Source of the DNA: Glycomyces fuscus
GTDB lineage: Bacteria > Actinomycetota > Actinomycetes > Streptosporangiales > Streptosporangiaceae
Direction of reading: 5' to 3'
DNA: 64,000 nt
NCBI GenBank assembly: GCA_002529455.1
Contig: NYMS01000004.1
Coordinates: 62,001 to 126,000 of the forward strand
Both the position numbers and the translations under genes were made by a program. This document shows, one piece after another, positions 9,328 to 18,973 of the stretch (position 1 is its first letter; every line of letters begins with the position of its first letter). The notes beneath the pieces are model-generated. The model saw only the letters and a list, made by a program, of their open reading frames with translations, had not been told where the DNA came from and did no database searches.

Positions 9328-9457
9328 GACGGAGGACCTTCCGCAGGAAGTACAGGGATGTCCGCCCAGTCTAGGGCGTTGCACACGCCCGCAGGGCCCG
9401 GTGCGCGTGTGCGGTCCGGCTCAGCCCGCACCGCGGGGGACGGCGGGCGGGCACGCG

Positions 9458-9483
9458 CCGGGGCCGCCGGCCGGCGGCCCCGG
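9458..9483. terminator. Perfect 26-bp palindrome downstream of galE
   Basis: Arms 9458-9470 and 9471-9483 are exactly complementary. They lie downstream of galE and upstream of guaA, both on the minus strand, so this probably terminates galE and separates the two transcription units. Confidence 0.65.
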
Positions 9484-9540
9484 GCCCCTCCCGCCGCGGA
9501 CCACCGCACCGCGGGGGCGTCCGGGGACCCCGGCGGGGCC

Positions 9541-10554
<1,014 letters not shown>

Positions 10555-10834
10555 GCTTGCGCTTCCCTGGGTGGAGTGCGCCCGCCGTGTCGCGGACGCT
10601 CCCCAGGATAGGCGCCCTCCGGGCGCGGGCCCGTGGACACGCCAGGCACCGGCCCGGGGCGGGGGCGGTCGTCCCCCGGCCCCGGCGCGGTCGCACACCG
10701 CCGCCGGTCGCACCGCCACTCCCCCCGCTTCCGCCCTCCGCCGGCGCCGCCGGGTGCCGGAGCCGCCTTTCGGACGTCCCCGTCTCATGCCGGGGTACGA
10801 GGTCGCGCGGCCCGCGCGCTCCTATCGTGGAGGG

Positions 10835-12109
10835 ATGAGCGACCTGTCCGCGCGCACCCTCCTGGACCGCGCCACGCTGTGGGCCCGCGGCCACGTGCTC
10901 GCCGTGGACGCGTTCTGGGCGGCGGTCTGGTTCGGCCTGTCGGTGGTGTCCCGGCCGGTGCCCGGACCCGGCACCGCCGAGGCCTGGGCCCACCCCGCCC
11001 TGGCCGCCGCGTGCTGCGCCGCCCTGGCCCTGCGGCGCACCCGCCCGCTGCCGTGCCTGGCGGCGCTGGGGGTCCTGCTGGCCCTCCACATCCTCTGGTT
11101 CGACCAGCCCACCGCGGTGGTGGGGATCAGCGCCCTGGTCGCCTCCTACACGGCGCAGGCCGAACTCCCCCGCCGGTGGCGCGCCGTCGGCTTCGTCCTG
11201 CTCCTGGCCGGAGCGGCCTGGGCGATCCTGTCCATCCCGCCGGAGGCCCTCTCCCCGGACCCGGAGCTGCGCCTCAACAGCGTCGTCTCGGCGTGGACGG
11301 CCGTCGCGCTGTTCTCCCTGCTCGGGACGTTCCGCCGACGCAACCGCGAGGAGTTCGCCCGCGTGGTCGAGCACGCCCGCCTGCTGGAGAGGGAGCGGGC
11401 CCAGGAGGTGCGGCTGGCCGCGCTCGCCGAGCGGACGCGTATCGCCCGGGAGATGCACGACATCCTCGCGCACTCGCTGAACGTCATCGTCGCCCAGGCC
11501 GACGGGGGCCGCTACGCCGCGGGCGCCGACCCGGCGCGCGCGGTGGCCGCCCTGGCCACCATCGCCCAGGTGGGACGCGAGTCCGCGTCGGAGCTGCACC
11601 AGCTCCTGGGCGTCCTGCGCGACGGAGAGGACCGCGGGTCCGCCCCCGCGCCCGGGGTGGGCGACCTGCCCGCCCTCGTCGAGGAGTACCGCCGCGCCGG
11701 TCTGCGGATCCGCCTGGTCCAGCACGGGTCCCCGCCCTCCCCGCGCGGCGGCCGGACGGACCCGGGCGCCCCGTCGACCCTGCCGGCGACCGCGTCCCTG
11801 ACGGTCTACCGCGTCGTGCAGGAGTCCCTGGCCAACGCGTTGAAGCACGCGGGCCCCTCGGTCGTGCGGGTCGAGCTCACGTGGTCGCCCGGGCGGGTCG
11901 AGGCCGTCGTGGCCAACTCCGTCCGCGAGGCCGTGCCCGCGGGCCCTCCCGCCGGAGCGGTCCCCGGCGGCGACCGGCGGGGCCTCGGCCACGGCCTGGT
12001 CGGCATGCGCGAGCGCGTCGGCCTGCACGGCGGCACCCTGGAGGCCGGCGCCGACGACGCCACCGGCACCTGGCGGGTGCGCGCGGTGGTCCCCTGGGGG
12101 GAGGCGTGA
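10835..12109 (+). CDS. Sensor histidine kinase (NarL/DesK type)
   Basis: This 424-residue membrane kinase has about four to five hydrophobic segments in residues ~15-150, with short loops and no large external domain. A DHp helix with the phospho-acceptor His at ~208 (REMHDILAHSLNVI) follows, then a HATPase domain ending with GLGHGLVGMRERVGLHGGTLEAG. AGGG precedes the ATG. The stop overlaps the response-regulator start by 4 bp. Kinases with this topology usually sense membrane stress or lipid II-binding antibiotics, which fits the ABC exporter genes downstream. Confidence 0.9.
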   Translation: MSDLSARTLLDRATLWARGHVLAVDAFWAAVWFGLSVVSRPVPGPGTAEAWAHPALAAACCAALALRRTRPLPCLAALGVLLALHILWFDQPTAVVGISALVASYTAQAELPRRWRAVGFVLLLAGAAWAILSIPPEALSPDPELRLNSVVSAWTAVALFSLLGTFRRRNREEFARVVEHARLLERERAQEVRLAALAERTRIAREMHDILAHSLNVIVAQADGGRYAAGADPARAVAALATIAQVGRESASELHQLLGVLRDGEDRGSAPAPGVGDLPALVEEYRRAGLRIRLVQHGSPPSPRGGRTDPGAPSTLPATASLTVYRVVQESLANALKHAGPSVVRVELTWSPGRVEAVVANSVREAVPAGPPAGAVPGGDRRGLGHGLVGMRERVGLHGGTLEAGADDATGTWRVRAVVPWGEA

Positions 12110-12801
12110 TCCGCGTGGGGCTGGCCGACGACCAGGTGCTGTTCACGGCGGGCATGGCGATGGTCATCGACTCCCAGCCGGACCTGGCCGTGGCCTGGGA
12201 GGCGGGCGACGGGGCGGAGGCGGTCGACCGCCAGCGCGCCGACCCCGTCGACGTCCTGCTCATGGACGTCCAGATGCCCGGCACGGACGGGCTGAGCGCC
12301 ACACGCTCCCTCGTCTCCTCCGGGGCGGACTGCCGCGTCGTCATCCTCACCACCTTCGACACCGACGAGTACGTGGTCGAGGGCGTCGAGGCCGGGGCCG
12401 CGGGCTTCCTGCTCAAGAACACCCCGCCCGAGGAACTGCTGGAGGCCGTGCGTACCGTGCACCGCGGCGACTCCGTCATCTCCGCCAGCTCCACGCGCAG
12501 GCTGCTCGGGCACGTGCGCCCGCTGCTCGGCGGCCCCTCCTCCCGCCCGGCTCCGCTCGACGGGGGCACCCGCCGCGCCGTCGAGTCGCTGACCCCGCGC
12601 GAACAGGAGGTCCTCGTGGCCGTGGCGCTGGGGTACACGAACACGGAGATCTGCGAGCGCCTCGTGCTGTCCATGCCCACGGTGAAGACCCACGTCGGCC
12701 ACGTCCTGGCCAAGACCGGCTCCCGCGACCGGGTACAGGCCGTGCTGTTCGCGTTCCGCGCCGGGCTCGTGGACCGCGAGGACCTGCTCCGGGAGGCGTG
12801 A
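12106..12801 (+). CDS. NarL/LuxR-family response regulator
   Basis: This 231-residue regulator has a receiver domain with the acidic pair ADDQ near the N-terminus and the phospho-acceptor aspartate in VLLMDVQMPGTDG (~residue 55). The LILTTFDTDEYV and LLKNTPPEEL segments are typical of the receiver. A LuxR-type helix-turn-helix follows at ~162-215 (LTPREQEVLVAVALG, MPTVKTHVGHVLAKTG). The start GTG overlaps the kinase stop (GTGA). It is likely to act on the palindrome 40 bp downstream, ahead of the ABC exporter genes; that target is inference. Confidence 0.93.
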   Translation: MIRVGLADDQVLFTAGMAMVIDSQPDLAVAWEAGDGAEAVDRQRADPVDVLLMDVQMPGTDGLSATRSLVSSGADCRVVILTTFDTDEYVVEGVEAGAAGFLLKNTPPEELLEAVRTVHRGDSVISASSTRRLLGHVRPLLGGPSSRPAPLDGGTRRAVESLTPREQEVLVAVALGYTNTEICERLVLSMPTVKTHVGHVLAKTGSRDRVQAVLFAFRAGLVDREDLLREA

Positions 12802-12841
12802 GCGGGCCCGCCCCGCCCCTGCCGACGCCCCGCGTCCCCTC

Positions 12842-12859
12842 CTCCTACCGCGGTAGGAG
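12842..12859. promoter_or_regulatory. Perfect 18-bp palindrome, candidate operator of the ABC exporter operon
   Basis: CTCCTACCG followed immediately by its reverse complement CGGTAGGAG lies 40 bp after the response-regulator stop and 73 bp before the ATPase start. Twofold symmetry and position suit a NarL-type dimer activating or repressing the exporter genes. Confidence 0.6.
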
Positions 12860-12931
12860 CGTGTCTCCCCTCCCACGGCACGATGCCCTCCGCGGGTCCG
12901 GCACCGCAGGCTCCTCGGTGGAAGGAGTTCC

Positions 12932-13831
12932 ATGGACCACGTCATCACCACACACCACCTGACGAAGACCTACGGTTCACGCACCGTCGTGGACGGCCTC
13001 GACCTGCGGGTTCCGCAGGGCTGCGTGTACGGCTTCCTGGGCCCCAACGGGTCGGGCAAGTCCACCACCATGAAGATGCTGCTGGCGCTGGCCCGGCCCA
13101 CCCGGGGCGGGATCACCGTCTTCGGCCGGCCCATGAACCGGGACACGCGCCCCGCCCTGCTGCGGGAGATCGGCTCCCTCATCGAGGCGCCTCCCGGCTA
13201 CGCCCACCTGACCGGGCGGGAGAACATGGCGATCGTCCAGCGGATGCTCGGGCTCAGCGACCGGCAGGTCTCCCGCGCGGTCGCCACCGTGCGCCTCCAG
13301 GAGCACATGGGCAAGCTCGTCCGCGCGTACTCGCTGGGGATGAAGCAGCGCCTGGGCATCGCGATGGCCCTGGCCCGGGAGCCGCGCCTGCTCATCCTCG
13401 ACGAGCCCACCAACGGACTGGACCCGGCGGGCATCGAGGAGGTCCGCGAACTGCTGGTCACGCTGGCCGGGGAGGGCGTCACGGTCATGGTCTCCAGCCA
13501 CCTGCTCGACGAGATCGACAGGATGGCCTCGGTGCTGGGCATCCTGGGCCGCGGCAGGCTGGTCTTCCAGGGCACCCGGACCGAGCTGTTCCACCGCAGT
13601 GTGCCGGACCTGCTCGTGGACACCCCCGAACCCGACCGGGCCCTGGCCCTGGGCATCCCCGCCGTGCGCGCGGAGCGGGGCGTGCGCCTGTCCGGGTTCG
13701 GCGACGAGGACACCGCCGCGCTCGTGCGGCGGCTGGTCGCCGAGGACGTGCCGATCCACGGGGTGCGGCGCGTCCAGCAGTCCCTGGAGGAGGTCTTCAT
13801 GGACCTCACCGGCCGTGAGGGGCTGCTGTGA
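12932..13831 (+). CDS. ABC exporter ATP-binding protein (BcrA/lantibiotic immunity type)
   Basis: This 299-residue ATPase shows Walker A GPNGSGKST near residue 37-45, the signature YSLGMKQRLGIAMAL near 130, and Walker B LLILDEPTNGLD near 150, followed by a C-terminal extension typical of BcrA-like proteins. AAGGAG precedes the ATG by seven bases. It overlaps the first permease gene by 4 bp (GTGA). With two small permeases and an adjacent two-component system, a role in exporting or resisting a peptide antibiotic or other membrane-active compound is likely. Confidence 0.92.
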   Translation: MDHVITTHHLTKTYGSRTVVDGLDLRVPQGCVYGFLGPNGSGKSTTMKMLLALARPTRGGITVFGRPMNRDTRPALLREIGSLIEAPPGYAHLTGRENMAIVQRMLGLSDRQVSRAVATVRLQEHMGKLVRAYSLGMKQRLGIAMALAREPRLLILDEPTNGLDPAGIEEVRELLVTLAGEGVTVMVSSHLLDEIDRMASVLGILGRGRLVFQGTRTELFHRSVPDLLVDTPEPDRALALGIPAVRAERGVRLSGFGDEDTAALVRRLVAEDVPIHGVRRVQQSLEEVFMDLTGREGLL

Positions 13832-14583
13832 CGCTGACCGCGATGAGCCTTGAGGTCCGCAAGGCGCGCAGGCTCAGGATCGTGCCGGTGTGCGCGGTCA
13901 TGGTGGCCGCCGTCATCACACTGAGCTGTATGAACCTGATGTCGGACTCCGCCCGGGAGGGCTTTGGCGACCCGGCCGCGCAGCCGTGGGAGAGCCTGTT
14001 CATGAGCCACGTCCTGATCGCGGCCATGACCTCCCCCCTCCTGGTCGCGGTGCTGGCCAGCAGGCAGGTCGACATCGAACACCAGGGCCAGGGCTGGATG
14101 CTGTCGCAGGTGGCCGGGATCAGCCCCGGGAGACTGTGCCGCGCCAAGGTCGCGGTGCTGGGCCCCCTGCTGGCGGTCGCCGTGACCGTACAGACCGCCC
14201 TGATCGTCGCCGCGGGCCTGGTCGCCGGGATCACCGTGCCGCTGTCCCCCGGCATGTGGGTCCAGTACGCGGCCTGTCAGCTGCTGGTGGACCTGGCGCT
14301 CCTGTGCCTGCACGTGCTGCTGGCCGCCCGTGTGGAGAACCAGCTCGTCGGGATGGCGGTCGGGCTGCTCGGAGCGTTCTGCGGGGTGTTCTCCCTGCTG
14401 ATGCCGCCGTTCCTGGCCCGGGTACTGCCCTGGGGCTACTACGCGGTCGTCTCCCCGCTGGGGATGGGCGACGACGGCTTCGTCCCGATCACCCCCGGGT
14501 ACGGCTGGCTGGCCGCGTTCCTGGTCCTCGTGGCGGTCCTGTTCGCCACGGTCAGCCGCCGCTTCGACCGGACGGAGGCGTGA
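13828..14583 (+). CDS. ABC exporter permease, lantibiotic-immunity type (first subunit)
   Basis: This 251-residue membrane protein has about six hydrophobic segments and a cytoplasmic start (LEVRKARRLR). It has the layout of MutE/SpaE-type permeases: one helix, a loop, a pair of helices with a LASRQVDIEHQGQGW segment between, then three more. It starts with GTG inside the ATPase stop and its own stop overlaps the next start. It presumably forms a heterodimer with the following permease. Confidence 0.82.
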   Translation: MTLTAMSLEVRKARRLRIVPVCAVMVAAVITLSCMNLMSDSAREGFGDPAAQPWESLFMSHVLIAAMTSPLLVAVLASRQVDIEHQGQGWMLSQVAGISPGRLCRAKVAVLGPLLAVAVTVQTALIVAAGLVAGITVPLSPGMWVQYAACQLLVDLALLCLHVLLAARVENQLVGMAVGLLGAFCGVFSLLMPPFLARVLPWGYYAVVSPLGMGDDGFVPITPGYGWLAAFLVLVAVLFATVSRRFDRTEA

Positions 14584-15335
14584 TGGGGATGATCCTCGCC
14601 GAACTCACCAAGCTGCGCCGCTCGGCCCTGTGGATCATGGCCGTGGTGCTGCCGCTGCTCGCGGTCGTCACGGGAACCGTGAACTACGGCGCCAACGAGG
14701 AGGCGCTCTCCTCCGGCTGGGCGTCCTACTGGTCCCAGGTCGTGATCTTCTACGGAATGCTGTTCATGTCGATGGGGATCGCGGTGATGGCGTCGGCCGC
14801 GTGGCGCATGGAGCACCGCGGCCACAACTGGAACCTGTTGATGGCCACGCCCGCACGGGCCCTCTCGATCCTCGGCGCCAAGCTCGTCTCGCTCACGCTG
14901 ATGGTCGCGGTCATGCAGGCCGTCCTGCTCCTGCTGGTGGTCCTGAGCGGGAGACTCGTCCTGGGGCTGGACGGCTGGCTGCCCTGGCGGGGCACCGCGG
15001 CGGCGCTGCTGGGCGTCGTCGCCGCCCTGCCCGTCATCGCGTTGCAGTCCCTGCTGTCGATGCTGGTCCGCTCCTTCGCCGCGCCCGTCGCCCTCGGCCT
15101 GCTGGGCTGCGTCGCCGGGGTCGGTGTCCTCTACTCCGGGGGCGGCGGGGTGGTCTCCCACCTCCTGCCCCAGGCCCTGGTCACCATGTCACTCAGCCTC
15201 GGCAGCACGGCCGTCGCCGACGCGGGGTCCGTCGACCTGCCGACGGCGGCCGCCGTCGTGTCCGCGGCGGCGGCGCTCACCCTCCTCCTGTGGGTCCTCG
15301 CCGCGGCGGTGCTCAGCCGCAGGGACGTGCGCTGA
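14583..15335 (+). CDS. ABC exporter permease, lantibiotic-immunity type (second subunit)
   Basis: This 250-residue membrane protein is related in layout to the preceding permease: LAELTKLRRSALW at the N-terminus, six predicted helices, and the AWRMEHRGHNWNLL cytoplasmic segment that matches the EHQGQGW position in its partner. The ATG at 14583 shares its A with the upstream TGA; a second ATG two codons later is possible. It ends the five-gene regulatory and transport block and is followed by two strong hairpins. Confidence 0.82.
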   Translation: MGMILAELTKLRRSALWIMAVVLPLLAVVTGTVNYGANEEALSSGWASYWSQVVIFYGMLFMSMGIAVMASAAWRMEHRGHNWNLLMATPARALSILGAKLVSLTLMVAVMQAVLLLLVVLSGRLVLGLDGWLPWRGTAAALLGVVAALPVIALQSLLSMLVRSFAAPVALGLLGCVAGVGVLYSGGGGVVSHLLPQALVTMSLSLGSTAVADAGSVDLPTAAAVVSAAAALTLLLWVLAAAVLSRRDVR

Positions 15336-15350
15336 CGGCCCGCCCGCGAA

Positions 15351-15432
15351 CGCGGGAGCGGCCGGACCTCCCGGCCGGCCGCTCCCGCGCCCCGGTACGG
15401 GCTCCCGGTCCCCGGCGGCGCCGGGGACCGGG
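15351..15432. terminator. Two tandem terminator hairpins between convergent genes
   Basis: The first hairpin has 15-bp arms (15351-15365 with 15375-15389, 9-nt loop). The second has 13-bp arms (15404-15416 with 15420-15432, 3-nt loop). They separate the exporter operon from the convergent nuclease gene. Confidence 0.75.
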
Positions 15433-15437
15433 CGGGC

Positions 15438-17870
15438 TCAGGGGCGCCCGGGCGGGGTGGCGCGGCGGGTGTCCAGCCACAGCACCTGGGGGTCGTGGTC
15501 GCTGACCTGGTCGGAGAACTCGGAGTTGATCCGCGCGATCCCGTAGTCGACCCGGCCCGCGAGGGCCTGGTTGACCAGGATGTGGTCCAGCGCCTGGGAG
15601 TTGCCGTCGAACACGTAGTTGTAGCGCTCCTCCTCGGGCAGGTCCGCCATCGGGTTGTGCAGCGGCCCGTCGGCGGTGAGGATCTCCAGGGTCCGGGAGA
15701 ACTGGAAGTCGTTCAGGTCGCCCATGACCACCAGGTTCGCCTGCGGGTCCACGGCCAGCAGCTCCTCGGCGAAGTCGCGCACGAGCGCGGCCTGGGCGTG
15801 GCGCTGGGTCTCGCTGGTGCGCCGCGGCGGCTGGTTGACGCCGTGCAGGGACTCGTCCCCGCCCTTGGAGTTGAAGTGGTTGGTGACCACGTACACGTCC
15901 CGGTTCAGGGCGCGGAAGTGGCCGACCAGCGGTTTGCGGCTGGAGTCCCAGGCCCCGTCCCGCGGGCTGATCCGGCCCGGGGACACCGACAGCTCGGCGC
16001 CGCGCTCGCCCTCCACGACCTCCACGGCGGTGGTGGCGTCACCGCCCTCGCGGTCGACGAACTGCACGCGCTCGGGGTCGAACAGGAACGCGTTGCGGAT
16101 GTTGCCGCCGGGCTGTCCGCCGTCCTGCTTGTCCTCGGGGCTGATCTGCCGCCACTCGTAGGAGGGTCCGCCGTGCGCCTCGACGGCCTCCACCAGCCGG
16201 TCCAGGGTGACGTCGGCGTCCACGACACCGTCGTCGGTCGGGCCGGTGTTGTCCTGGATCTCCTCCAGGCCGATGATGTCGGGCGAGTTCAGGGACTCGA
16301 CGATCCCGGCGGCCAGCGCGTCGTACTTGGCCTGGTCGTCCTGTCCGCCGAGGTTCTCGACGTTGTAGGTGGCCACGCTGACCTCGTGGCGCCGCGCGTC
16401 GCGGACGGCGGTGCGCTCCAGGCCGCCCCGGACGTGCTCGCCCAGGGTGGTGGCGCGGACGAGGTAGCCGCCGAAGCGGCTGTAGTAGACGGGGCCCTCG
16501 GTGACCCCGGCGAGGGTGTCGCCGACGTCGGCCTCGGGGAACGGGTGCCGGTCGCGGTCGAGCAGCGACTCGATCTTGACCCGTCCGGAGTTGGGGTCGT
16601 CGTAGGAGCCGTAGCGGGTGCCGCCGTTGACGGTGGGGTTCTGTCCGGGCTTGGTGGTCACCCAGAGCGCGGAGTAGTCGTCGGTGGCGCCGACGACGGG
16701 CGCGTCCTCCACGCGGACGAGCATGTGCTCGTGCGCGGCCCAGAAGTCCAGGGCGTACTCGCCGGGTTCCAGTTCGAGGGCCGAGACGTCCCCGCCGGGC
16801 TTGGGCGCGTACGCCTCGGGGAGGGCGTCCCCGTCGAGCAGGACCGGGTCGGGGGCCGCCCGGCCCGAGGCCAGGACGGTCCAGCGGGCCCGGTCCAGCT
16901 GGGTGATGGTCTGCGCCCCGGAGGCGGGCCGGTACTCGCTGACCCGTCCGGCGACCAGGACCTCGTCCCCGACGGCCACGTCCGGGGTGGTGGACCCGGT
17001 GAAGACGAACAGCCCCTCGCTGGTGCGCGGGTCGCCGTCGCCCTCGGTGTCCTGGAACCAGAAGCCCTGTGCGCTGCCGAAGGGGTTGACCGCCGTGACC
17101 ACGCCGGGCAGGCCCTCGACCTGCTGTCCGGCGTGGGGGGAGGTGCGGGTGGTGCCCTGGACGTCGTGGACGCGCAGGTCTCCGGGCTCGACGGGCTCCT
17201 CGGGGTCGGCCCCGCCCCCGCCGGGGGTCTGGCCCGCGGTGTTGGTGGGCGAGGGGGCCGCGGCCGTGAAGTCCGCCGCGTTGTCCCCGGTGTCGGAGAG
17301 GGCGTCGTCGCGCGAGGCGGAGGTGGTGTTGCCCAGCCGGGGCGCGGGCGCGCCCTCGTGGACCACGGCGTCCCCGTAGCCGACGAGGTCGGCGACGGAC
17401 TCGTCCGCGGCGCACTCCGCGGCGGTCCGGCAGGTGACGGGGTCGGTGCCCCGCACGAGCAGGACCGTGCCGGAGGTGGCGGACATGTTGGTGCCGCCGG
17501 TGGCGTCGGGGTCGGGGAGTTCGACGCCGCCCCCGGCGCCCGCCGCGTGGCGCACGAGGTAGTGCCCGTCCGCGCCGATCTCGCCGTTCAGGGCCGTGAC
17601 CTGTACCCGGGTGGCGGGCCTGGGGCTGGCGGGCAGGTACTGCACGCTCCAGCCGTCGAGGGAGACCGCCTCGCCGGTGGGGTTGCCCAGTTCGACGAAG
17701 TCGTGGCGCAGGTCCGCGCCGCTGTTGCCGCCTCCGCCGTAGACCTCGCTGACCACCGGGGCGGCGGTGTCGGCGAGGGCGGTCGGCGCGGACGTGAGCC
17801 CGAGGCCCAGGAGCACCGCCGCCGCGGCGGACGTGGACGCGACCAGGCGTCCGGGTCGGTTGGGGGACAC
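15438..17870 (-). CDS. Secreted ExeM/NucH-family extracellular nuclease with lamin-tail domain
   Basis: The GTG at 17870 follows GGAGAA and gives 810 residues. A signal peptide runs to about residue 34 (positively charged start, hydrophobic core, cut near ALA-DTA). A lamin-tail-like domain (~36-180, VSEVYGGGGNSGADLRHDFVEL) and OB-fold-like domains (~240-500) follow. The C-terminal endonuclease/exonuclease/phosphatase domain (~500-800) has all the usual sites: YNVENL, GLEEIQDN, NHFNSKGG, GDLNDF and VSDHDP. The enzyme probably degrades extracellular DNA for phosphate or nucleosides. It appears monocistronic. Confidence 0.9.
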   Translation of the reverse strand: MSPNRPGRLVASTSAAAAVLLGLGLTSAPTALADTAAPVVSEVYGGGGNSGADLRHDFVELGNPTGEAVSLDGWSVQYLPASPRPATRVQVTALNGEIGADGHYLVRHAAGAGGGVELPDPDATGGTNMSATSGTVLLVRGTDPVTCRTAAECAADESVADLVGYGDAVVHEGAPAPRLGNTTSASRDDALSDTGDNAADFTAAAPSPTNTAGQTPGGGGADPEEPVEPGDLRVHDVQGTTRTSPHAGQQVEGLPGVVTAVNPFGSAQGFWFQDTEGDGDPRTSEGLFVFTGSTTPDVAVGDEVLVAGRVSEYRPASGAQTITQLDRARWTVLASGRAAPDPVLLDGDALPEAYAPKPGGDVSALELEPGEYALDFWAAHEHMLVRVEDAPVVGATDDYSALWVTTKPGQNPTVNGGTRYGSYDDPNSGRVKIESLLDRDRHPFPEADVGDTLAGVTEGPVYYSRFGGYLVRATTLGEHVRGGLERTAVRDARRHEVSVATYNVENLGGQDDQAKYDALAAGIVESLNSPDIIGLEEIQDNTGPTDDGVVDADVTLDRLVEAVEAHGGPSYEWRQISPEDKQDGGQPGGNIRNAFLFDPERVQFVDREGGDATTAVEVVEGERGAELSVSPGRISPRDGAWDSSRKPLVGHFRALNRDVYVVTNHFNSKGGDESLHGVNQPPRRTSETQRHAQAALVRDFAEELLAVDPQANLVVMGDLNDFQFSRTLEILTADGPLHNPMADLPEEERYNYVFDGNSQALDHILVNQALAGRVDYGIARINSEFSDQVSDHDPQVLWLDTRRATPPGRP

Positions 17871-17988
17871 ATCTTCTCCGGAGGGGGCTGGGGGTTCAGG
17901 GGCGTGCACATCATGTCCCCCGCGGATGTCCGACCGAAAGAGGGGGCGTGAAAAGGAGGCGAATCGGAACGCCGTTGGTGTGATCGGA

Positions 17989-18900
17989 CTAGTCCGCGGG
18001 CCTTCGCCCGTGGTGGGATCGCCCAAGGCGGTCCCCGGCGGCGGGTTCCCGGGCCGTGGCCACGGCCCCGGCGGAGGCCCCTGCCACGCACAGCACCGCG
18101 AGCCACTGCGGGGCCGCCAGCCGCTCGCCGAGCAGGACCAGGCCGGCGAGTGCCCCCACGACGGGTTCGAGGCTGACCAGGACTCCCATCGTGCGCGGCG
18201 GGAGCCGGCGCAGCGCGGCGAAGTCCAGACGGTAGGGCAGTACGGCGGAGACCAGGGCGAGGAACGCCCCCATGAGCACCAGGCCGGGGTCCCACGGCGG
18301 CTGCCCGGTCAGCACCGCCGCGGGGGCCCAGAGCGCGGCGGCCCACAGCACCGCCCACGCCAGCAGGGAGCCGTCCCGGTCCCGGGCGCCCGCCACACTG
18401 CTCAGCAGGAGGTAGCAGCCCATGGACACCCCGGAGACCACCGCCAGGAGCACCCCGGCCAGGGGCAGGGGGTCGGTTCCGGGCGCGTGGAAGAACAGGA
18501 CTCCGCACCCCGCGAGGAGGGCCCACAGGACGTGGCTCCGCCTGCGGGAACCGACCAGGGCCAGGGCCAGGGGTCCCGTGGCGAACTGGAGCGTGGCGGC
18601 GACCCCCAGCGGCAGGTGCTGGAGCGCGAGGTAGACGGTGTTCATCCCGGCGACCGCCGTGCCCCACGCCAGGACCAGGAGCACCGGGGCCCGGCCCCGG
18701 GGCGGTCGGGGCCGCCTGATCAGCAGGAACAGGGCGGCGAAGCCGAGCCTGAGCACGACCGTCCCCGCCGGGCCGGCCAGGCTCGTCAGGTACTTGCCCA
18801 GGGCCTGTCCGGACTGGACGCCGCACACGCTGCCGAGGGCGAACAGGGTGCCCGTGCGGCGGGGGTCGGTCCGGCCCGTGGAGCGCTTCGGAGTCGTCAT
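17989..18900 (-). CDS. EamA/DMT-family membrane transporter
   Basis: This 303-residue protein has about ten hydrophobic helices in two EamA-like halves. The first half contains YLALQHLPLGVAATLQFATGPL; the second contains LDFAALRRLPPRTMGVLVSLEP, the usual Pro-rich end of helix 8-9, and a closing GLVLLGERL. The RhtA/threonine exporter-like members of this group export amino acids or metabolites. It is divergent from a LysR regulator with 73 bp between the starts, which suggests regulation by it. Confidence 0.87.
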   Translation of the reverse strand: MTTPKRSTGRTDPRRTGTLFALGSVCGVQSGQALGKYLTSLAGPAGTVVLRLGFAALFLLIRRPRPPRGRAPVLLVLAWGTAVAGMNTVYLALQHLPLGVAATLQFATGPLALALVGSRRRSHVLWALLAGCGVLFFHAPGTDPLPLAGVLLAVVSGVSMGCYLLLSSVAGARDRDGSLLAWAVLWAAALWAPAAVLTGQPPWDPGLVLMGAFLALVSAVLPYRLDFAALRRLPPRTMGVLVSLEPVVGALAGLVLLGERLAAPQWLAVLCVAGASAGAVATAREPAAGDRLGRSHHGRRPAD

Positions 18901-18918
18901 ACCTCTCAGCGTCCGGCC

Positions 18919-18944
18919 GGATTCCTTGTGTGTCCATCGAATCC
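18919..18944. promoter_or_regulatory. Inverted repeat in the EamA/LysR divergent promoter region
   Basis: GGATTC (18919-18924) and GAATCC (18939-18944) form a hyphenated palindrome with a 14-bp spacer in the 73-bp divergent intergenic region. This is where a LysR-type regulator normally binds. The spacing is longer than the classic T-N11-A box, so this is tentative. Confidence 0.4.
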
Positions 18945-18973
18945 TTCCGCACGGTTCCGTGTTGAATCGCCAC

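Noticed and set aside
9328..9384. 19-residue N-terminal extension of GuaA
   Set aside because: The extension does not resemble GuaA, and the GTG at 9327 gives the standard length.
18902..18973. Classic T-N11-A LysR box in the EamA/LysR intergenic region
   Set aside because: The only symmetrical element has a 14-bp spacer; I list it as tentative rather than as a confirmed LysR box.
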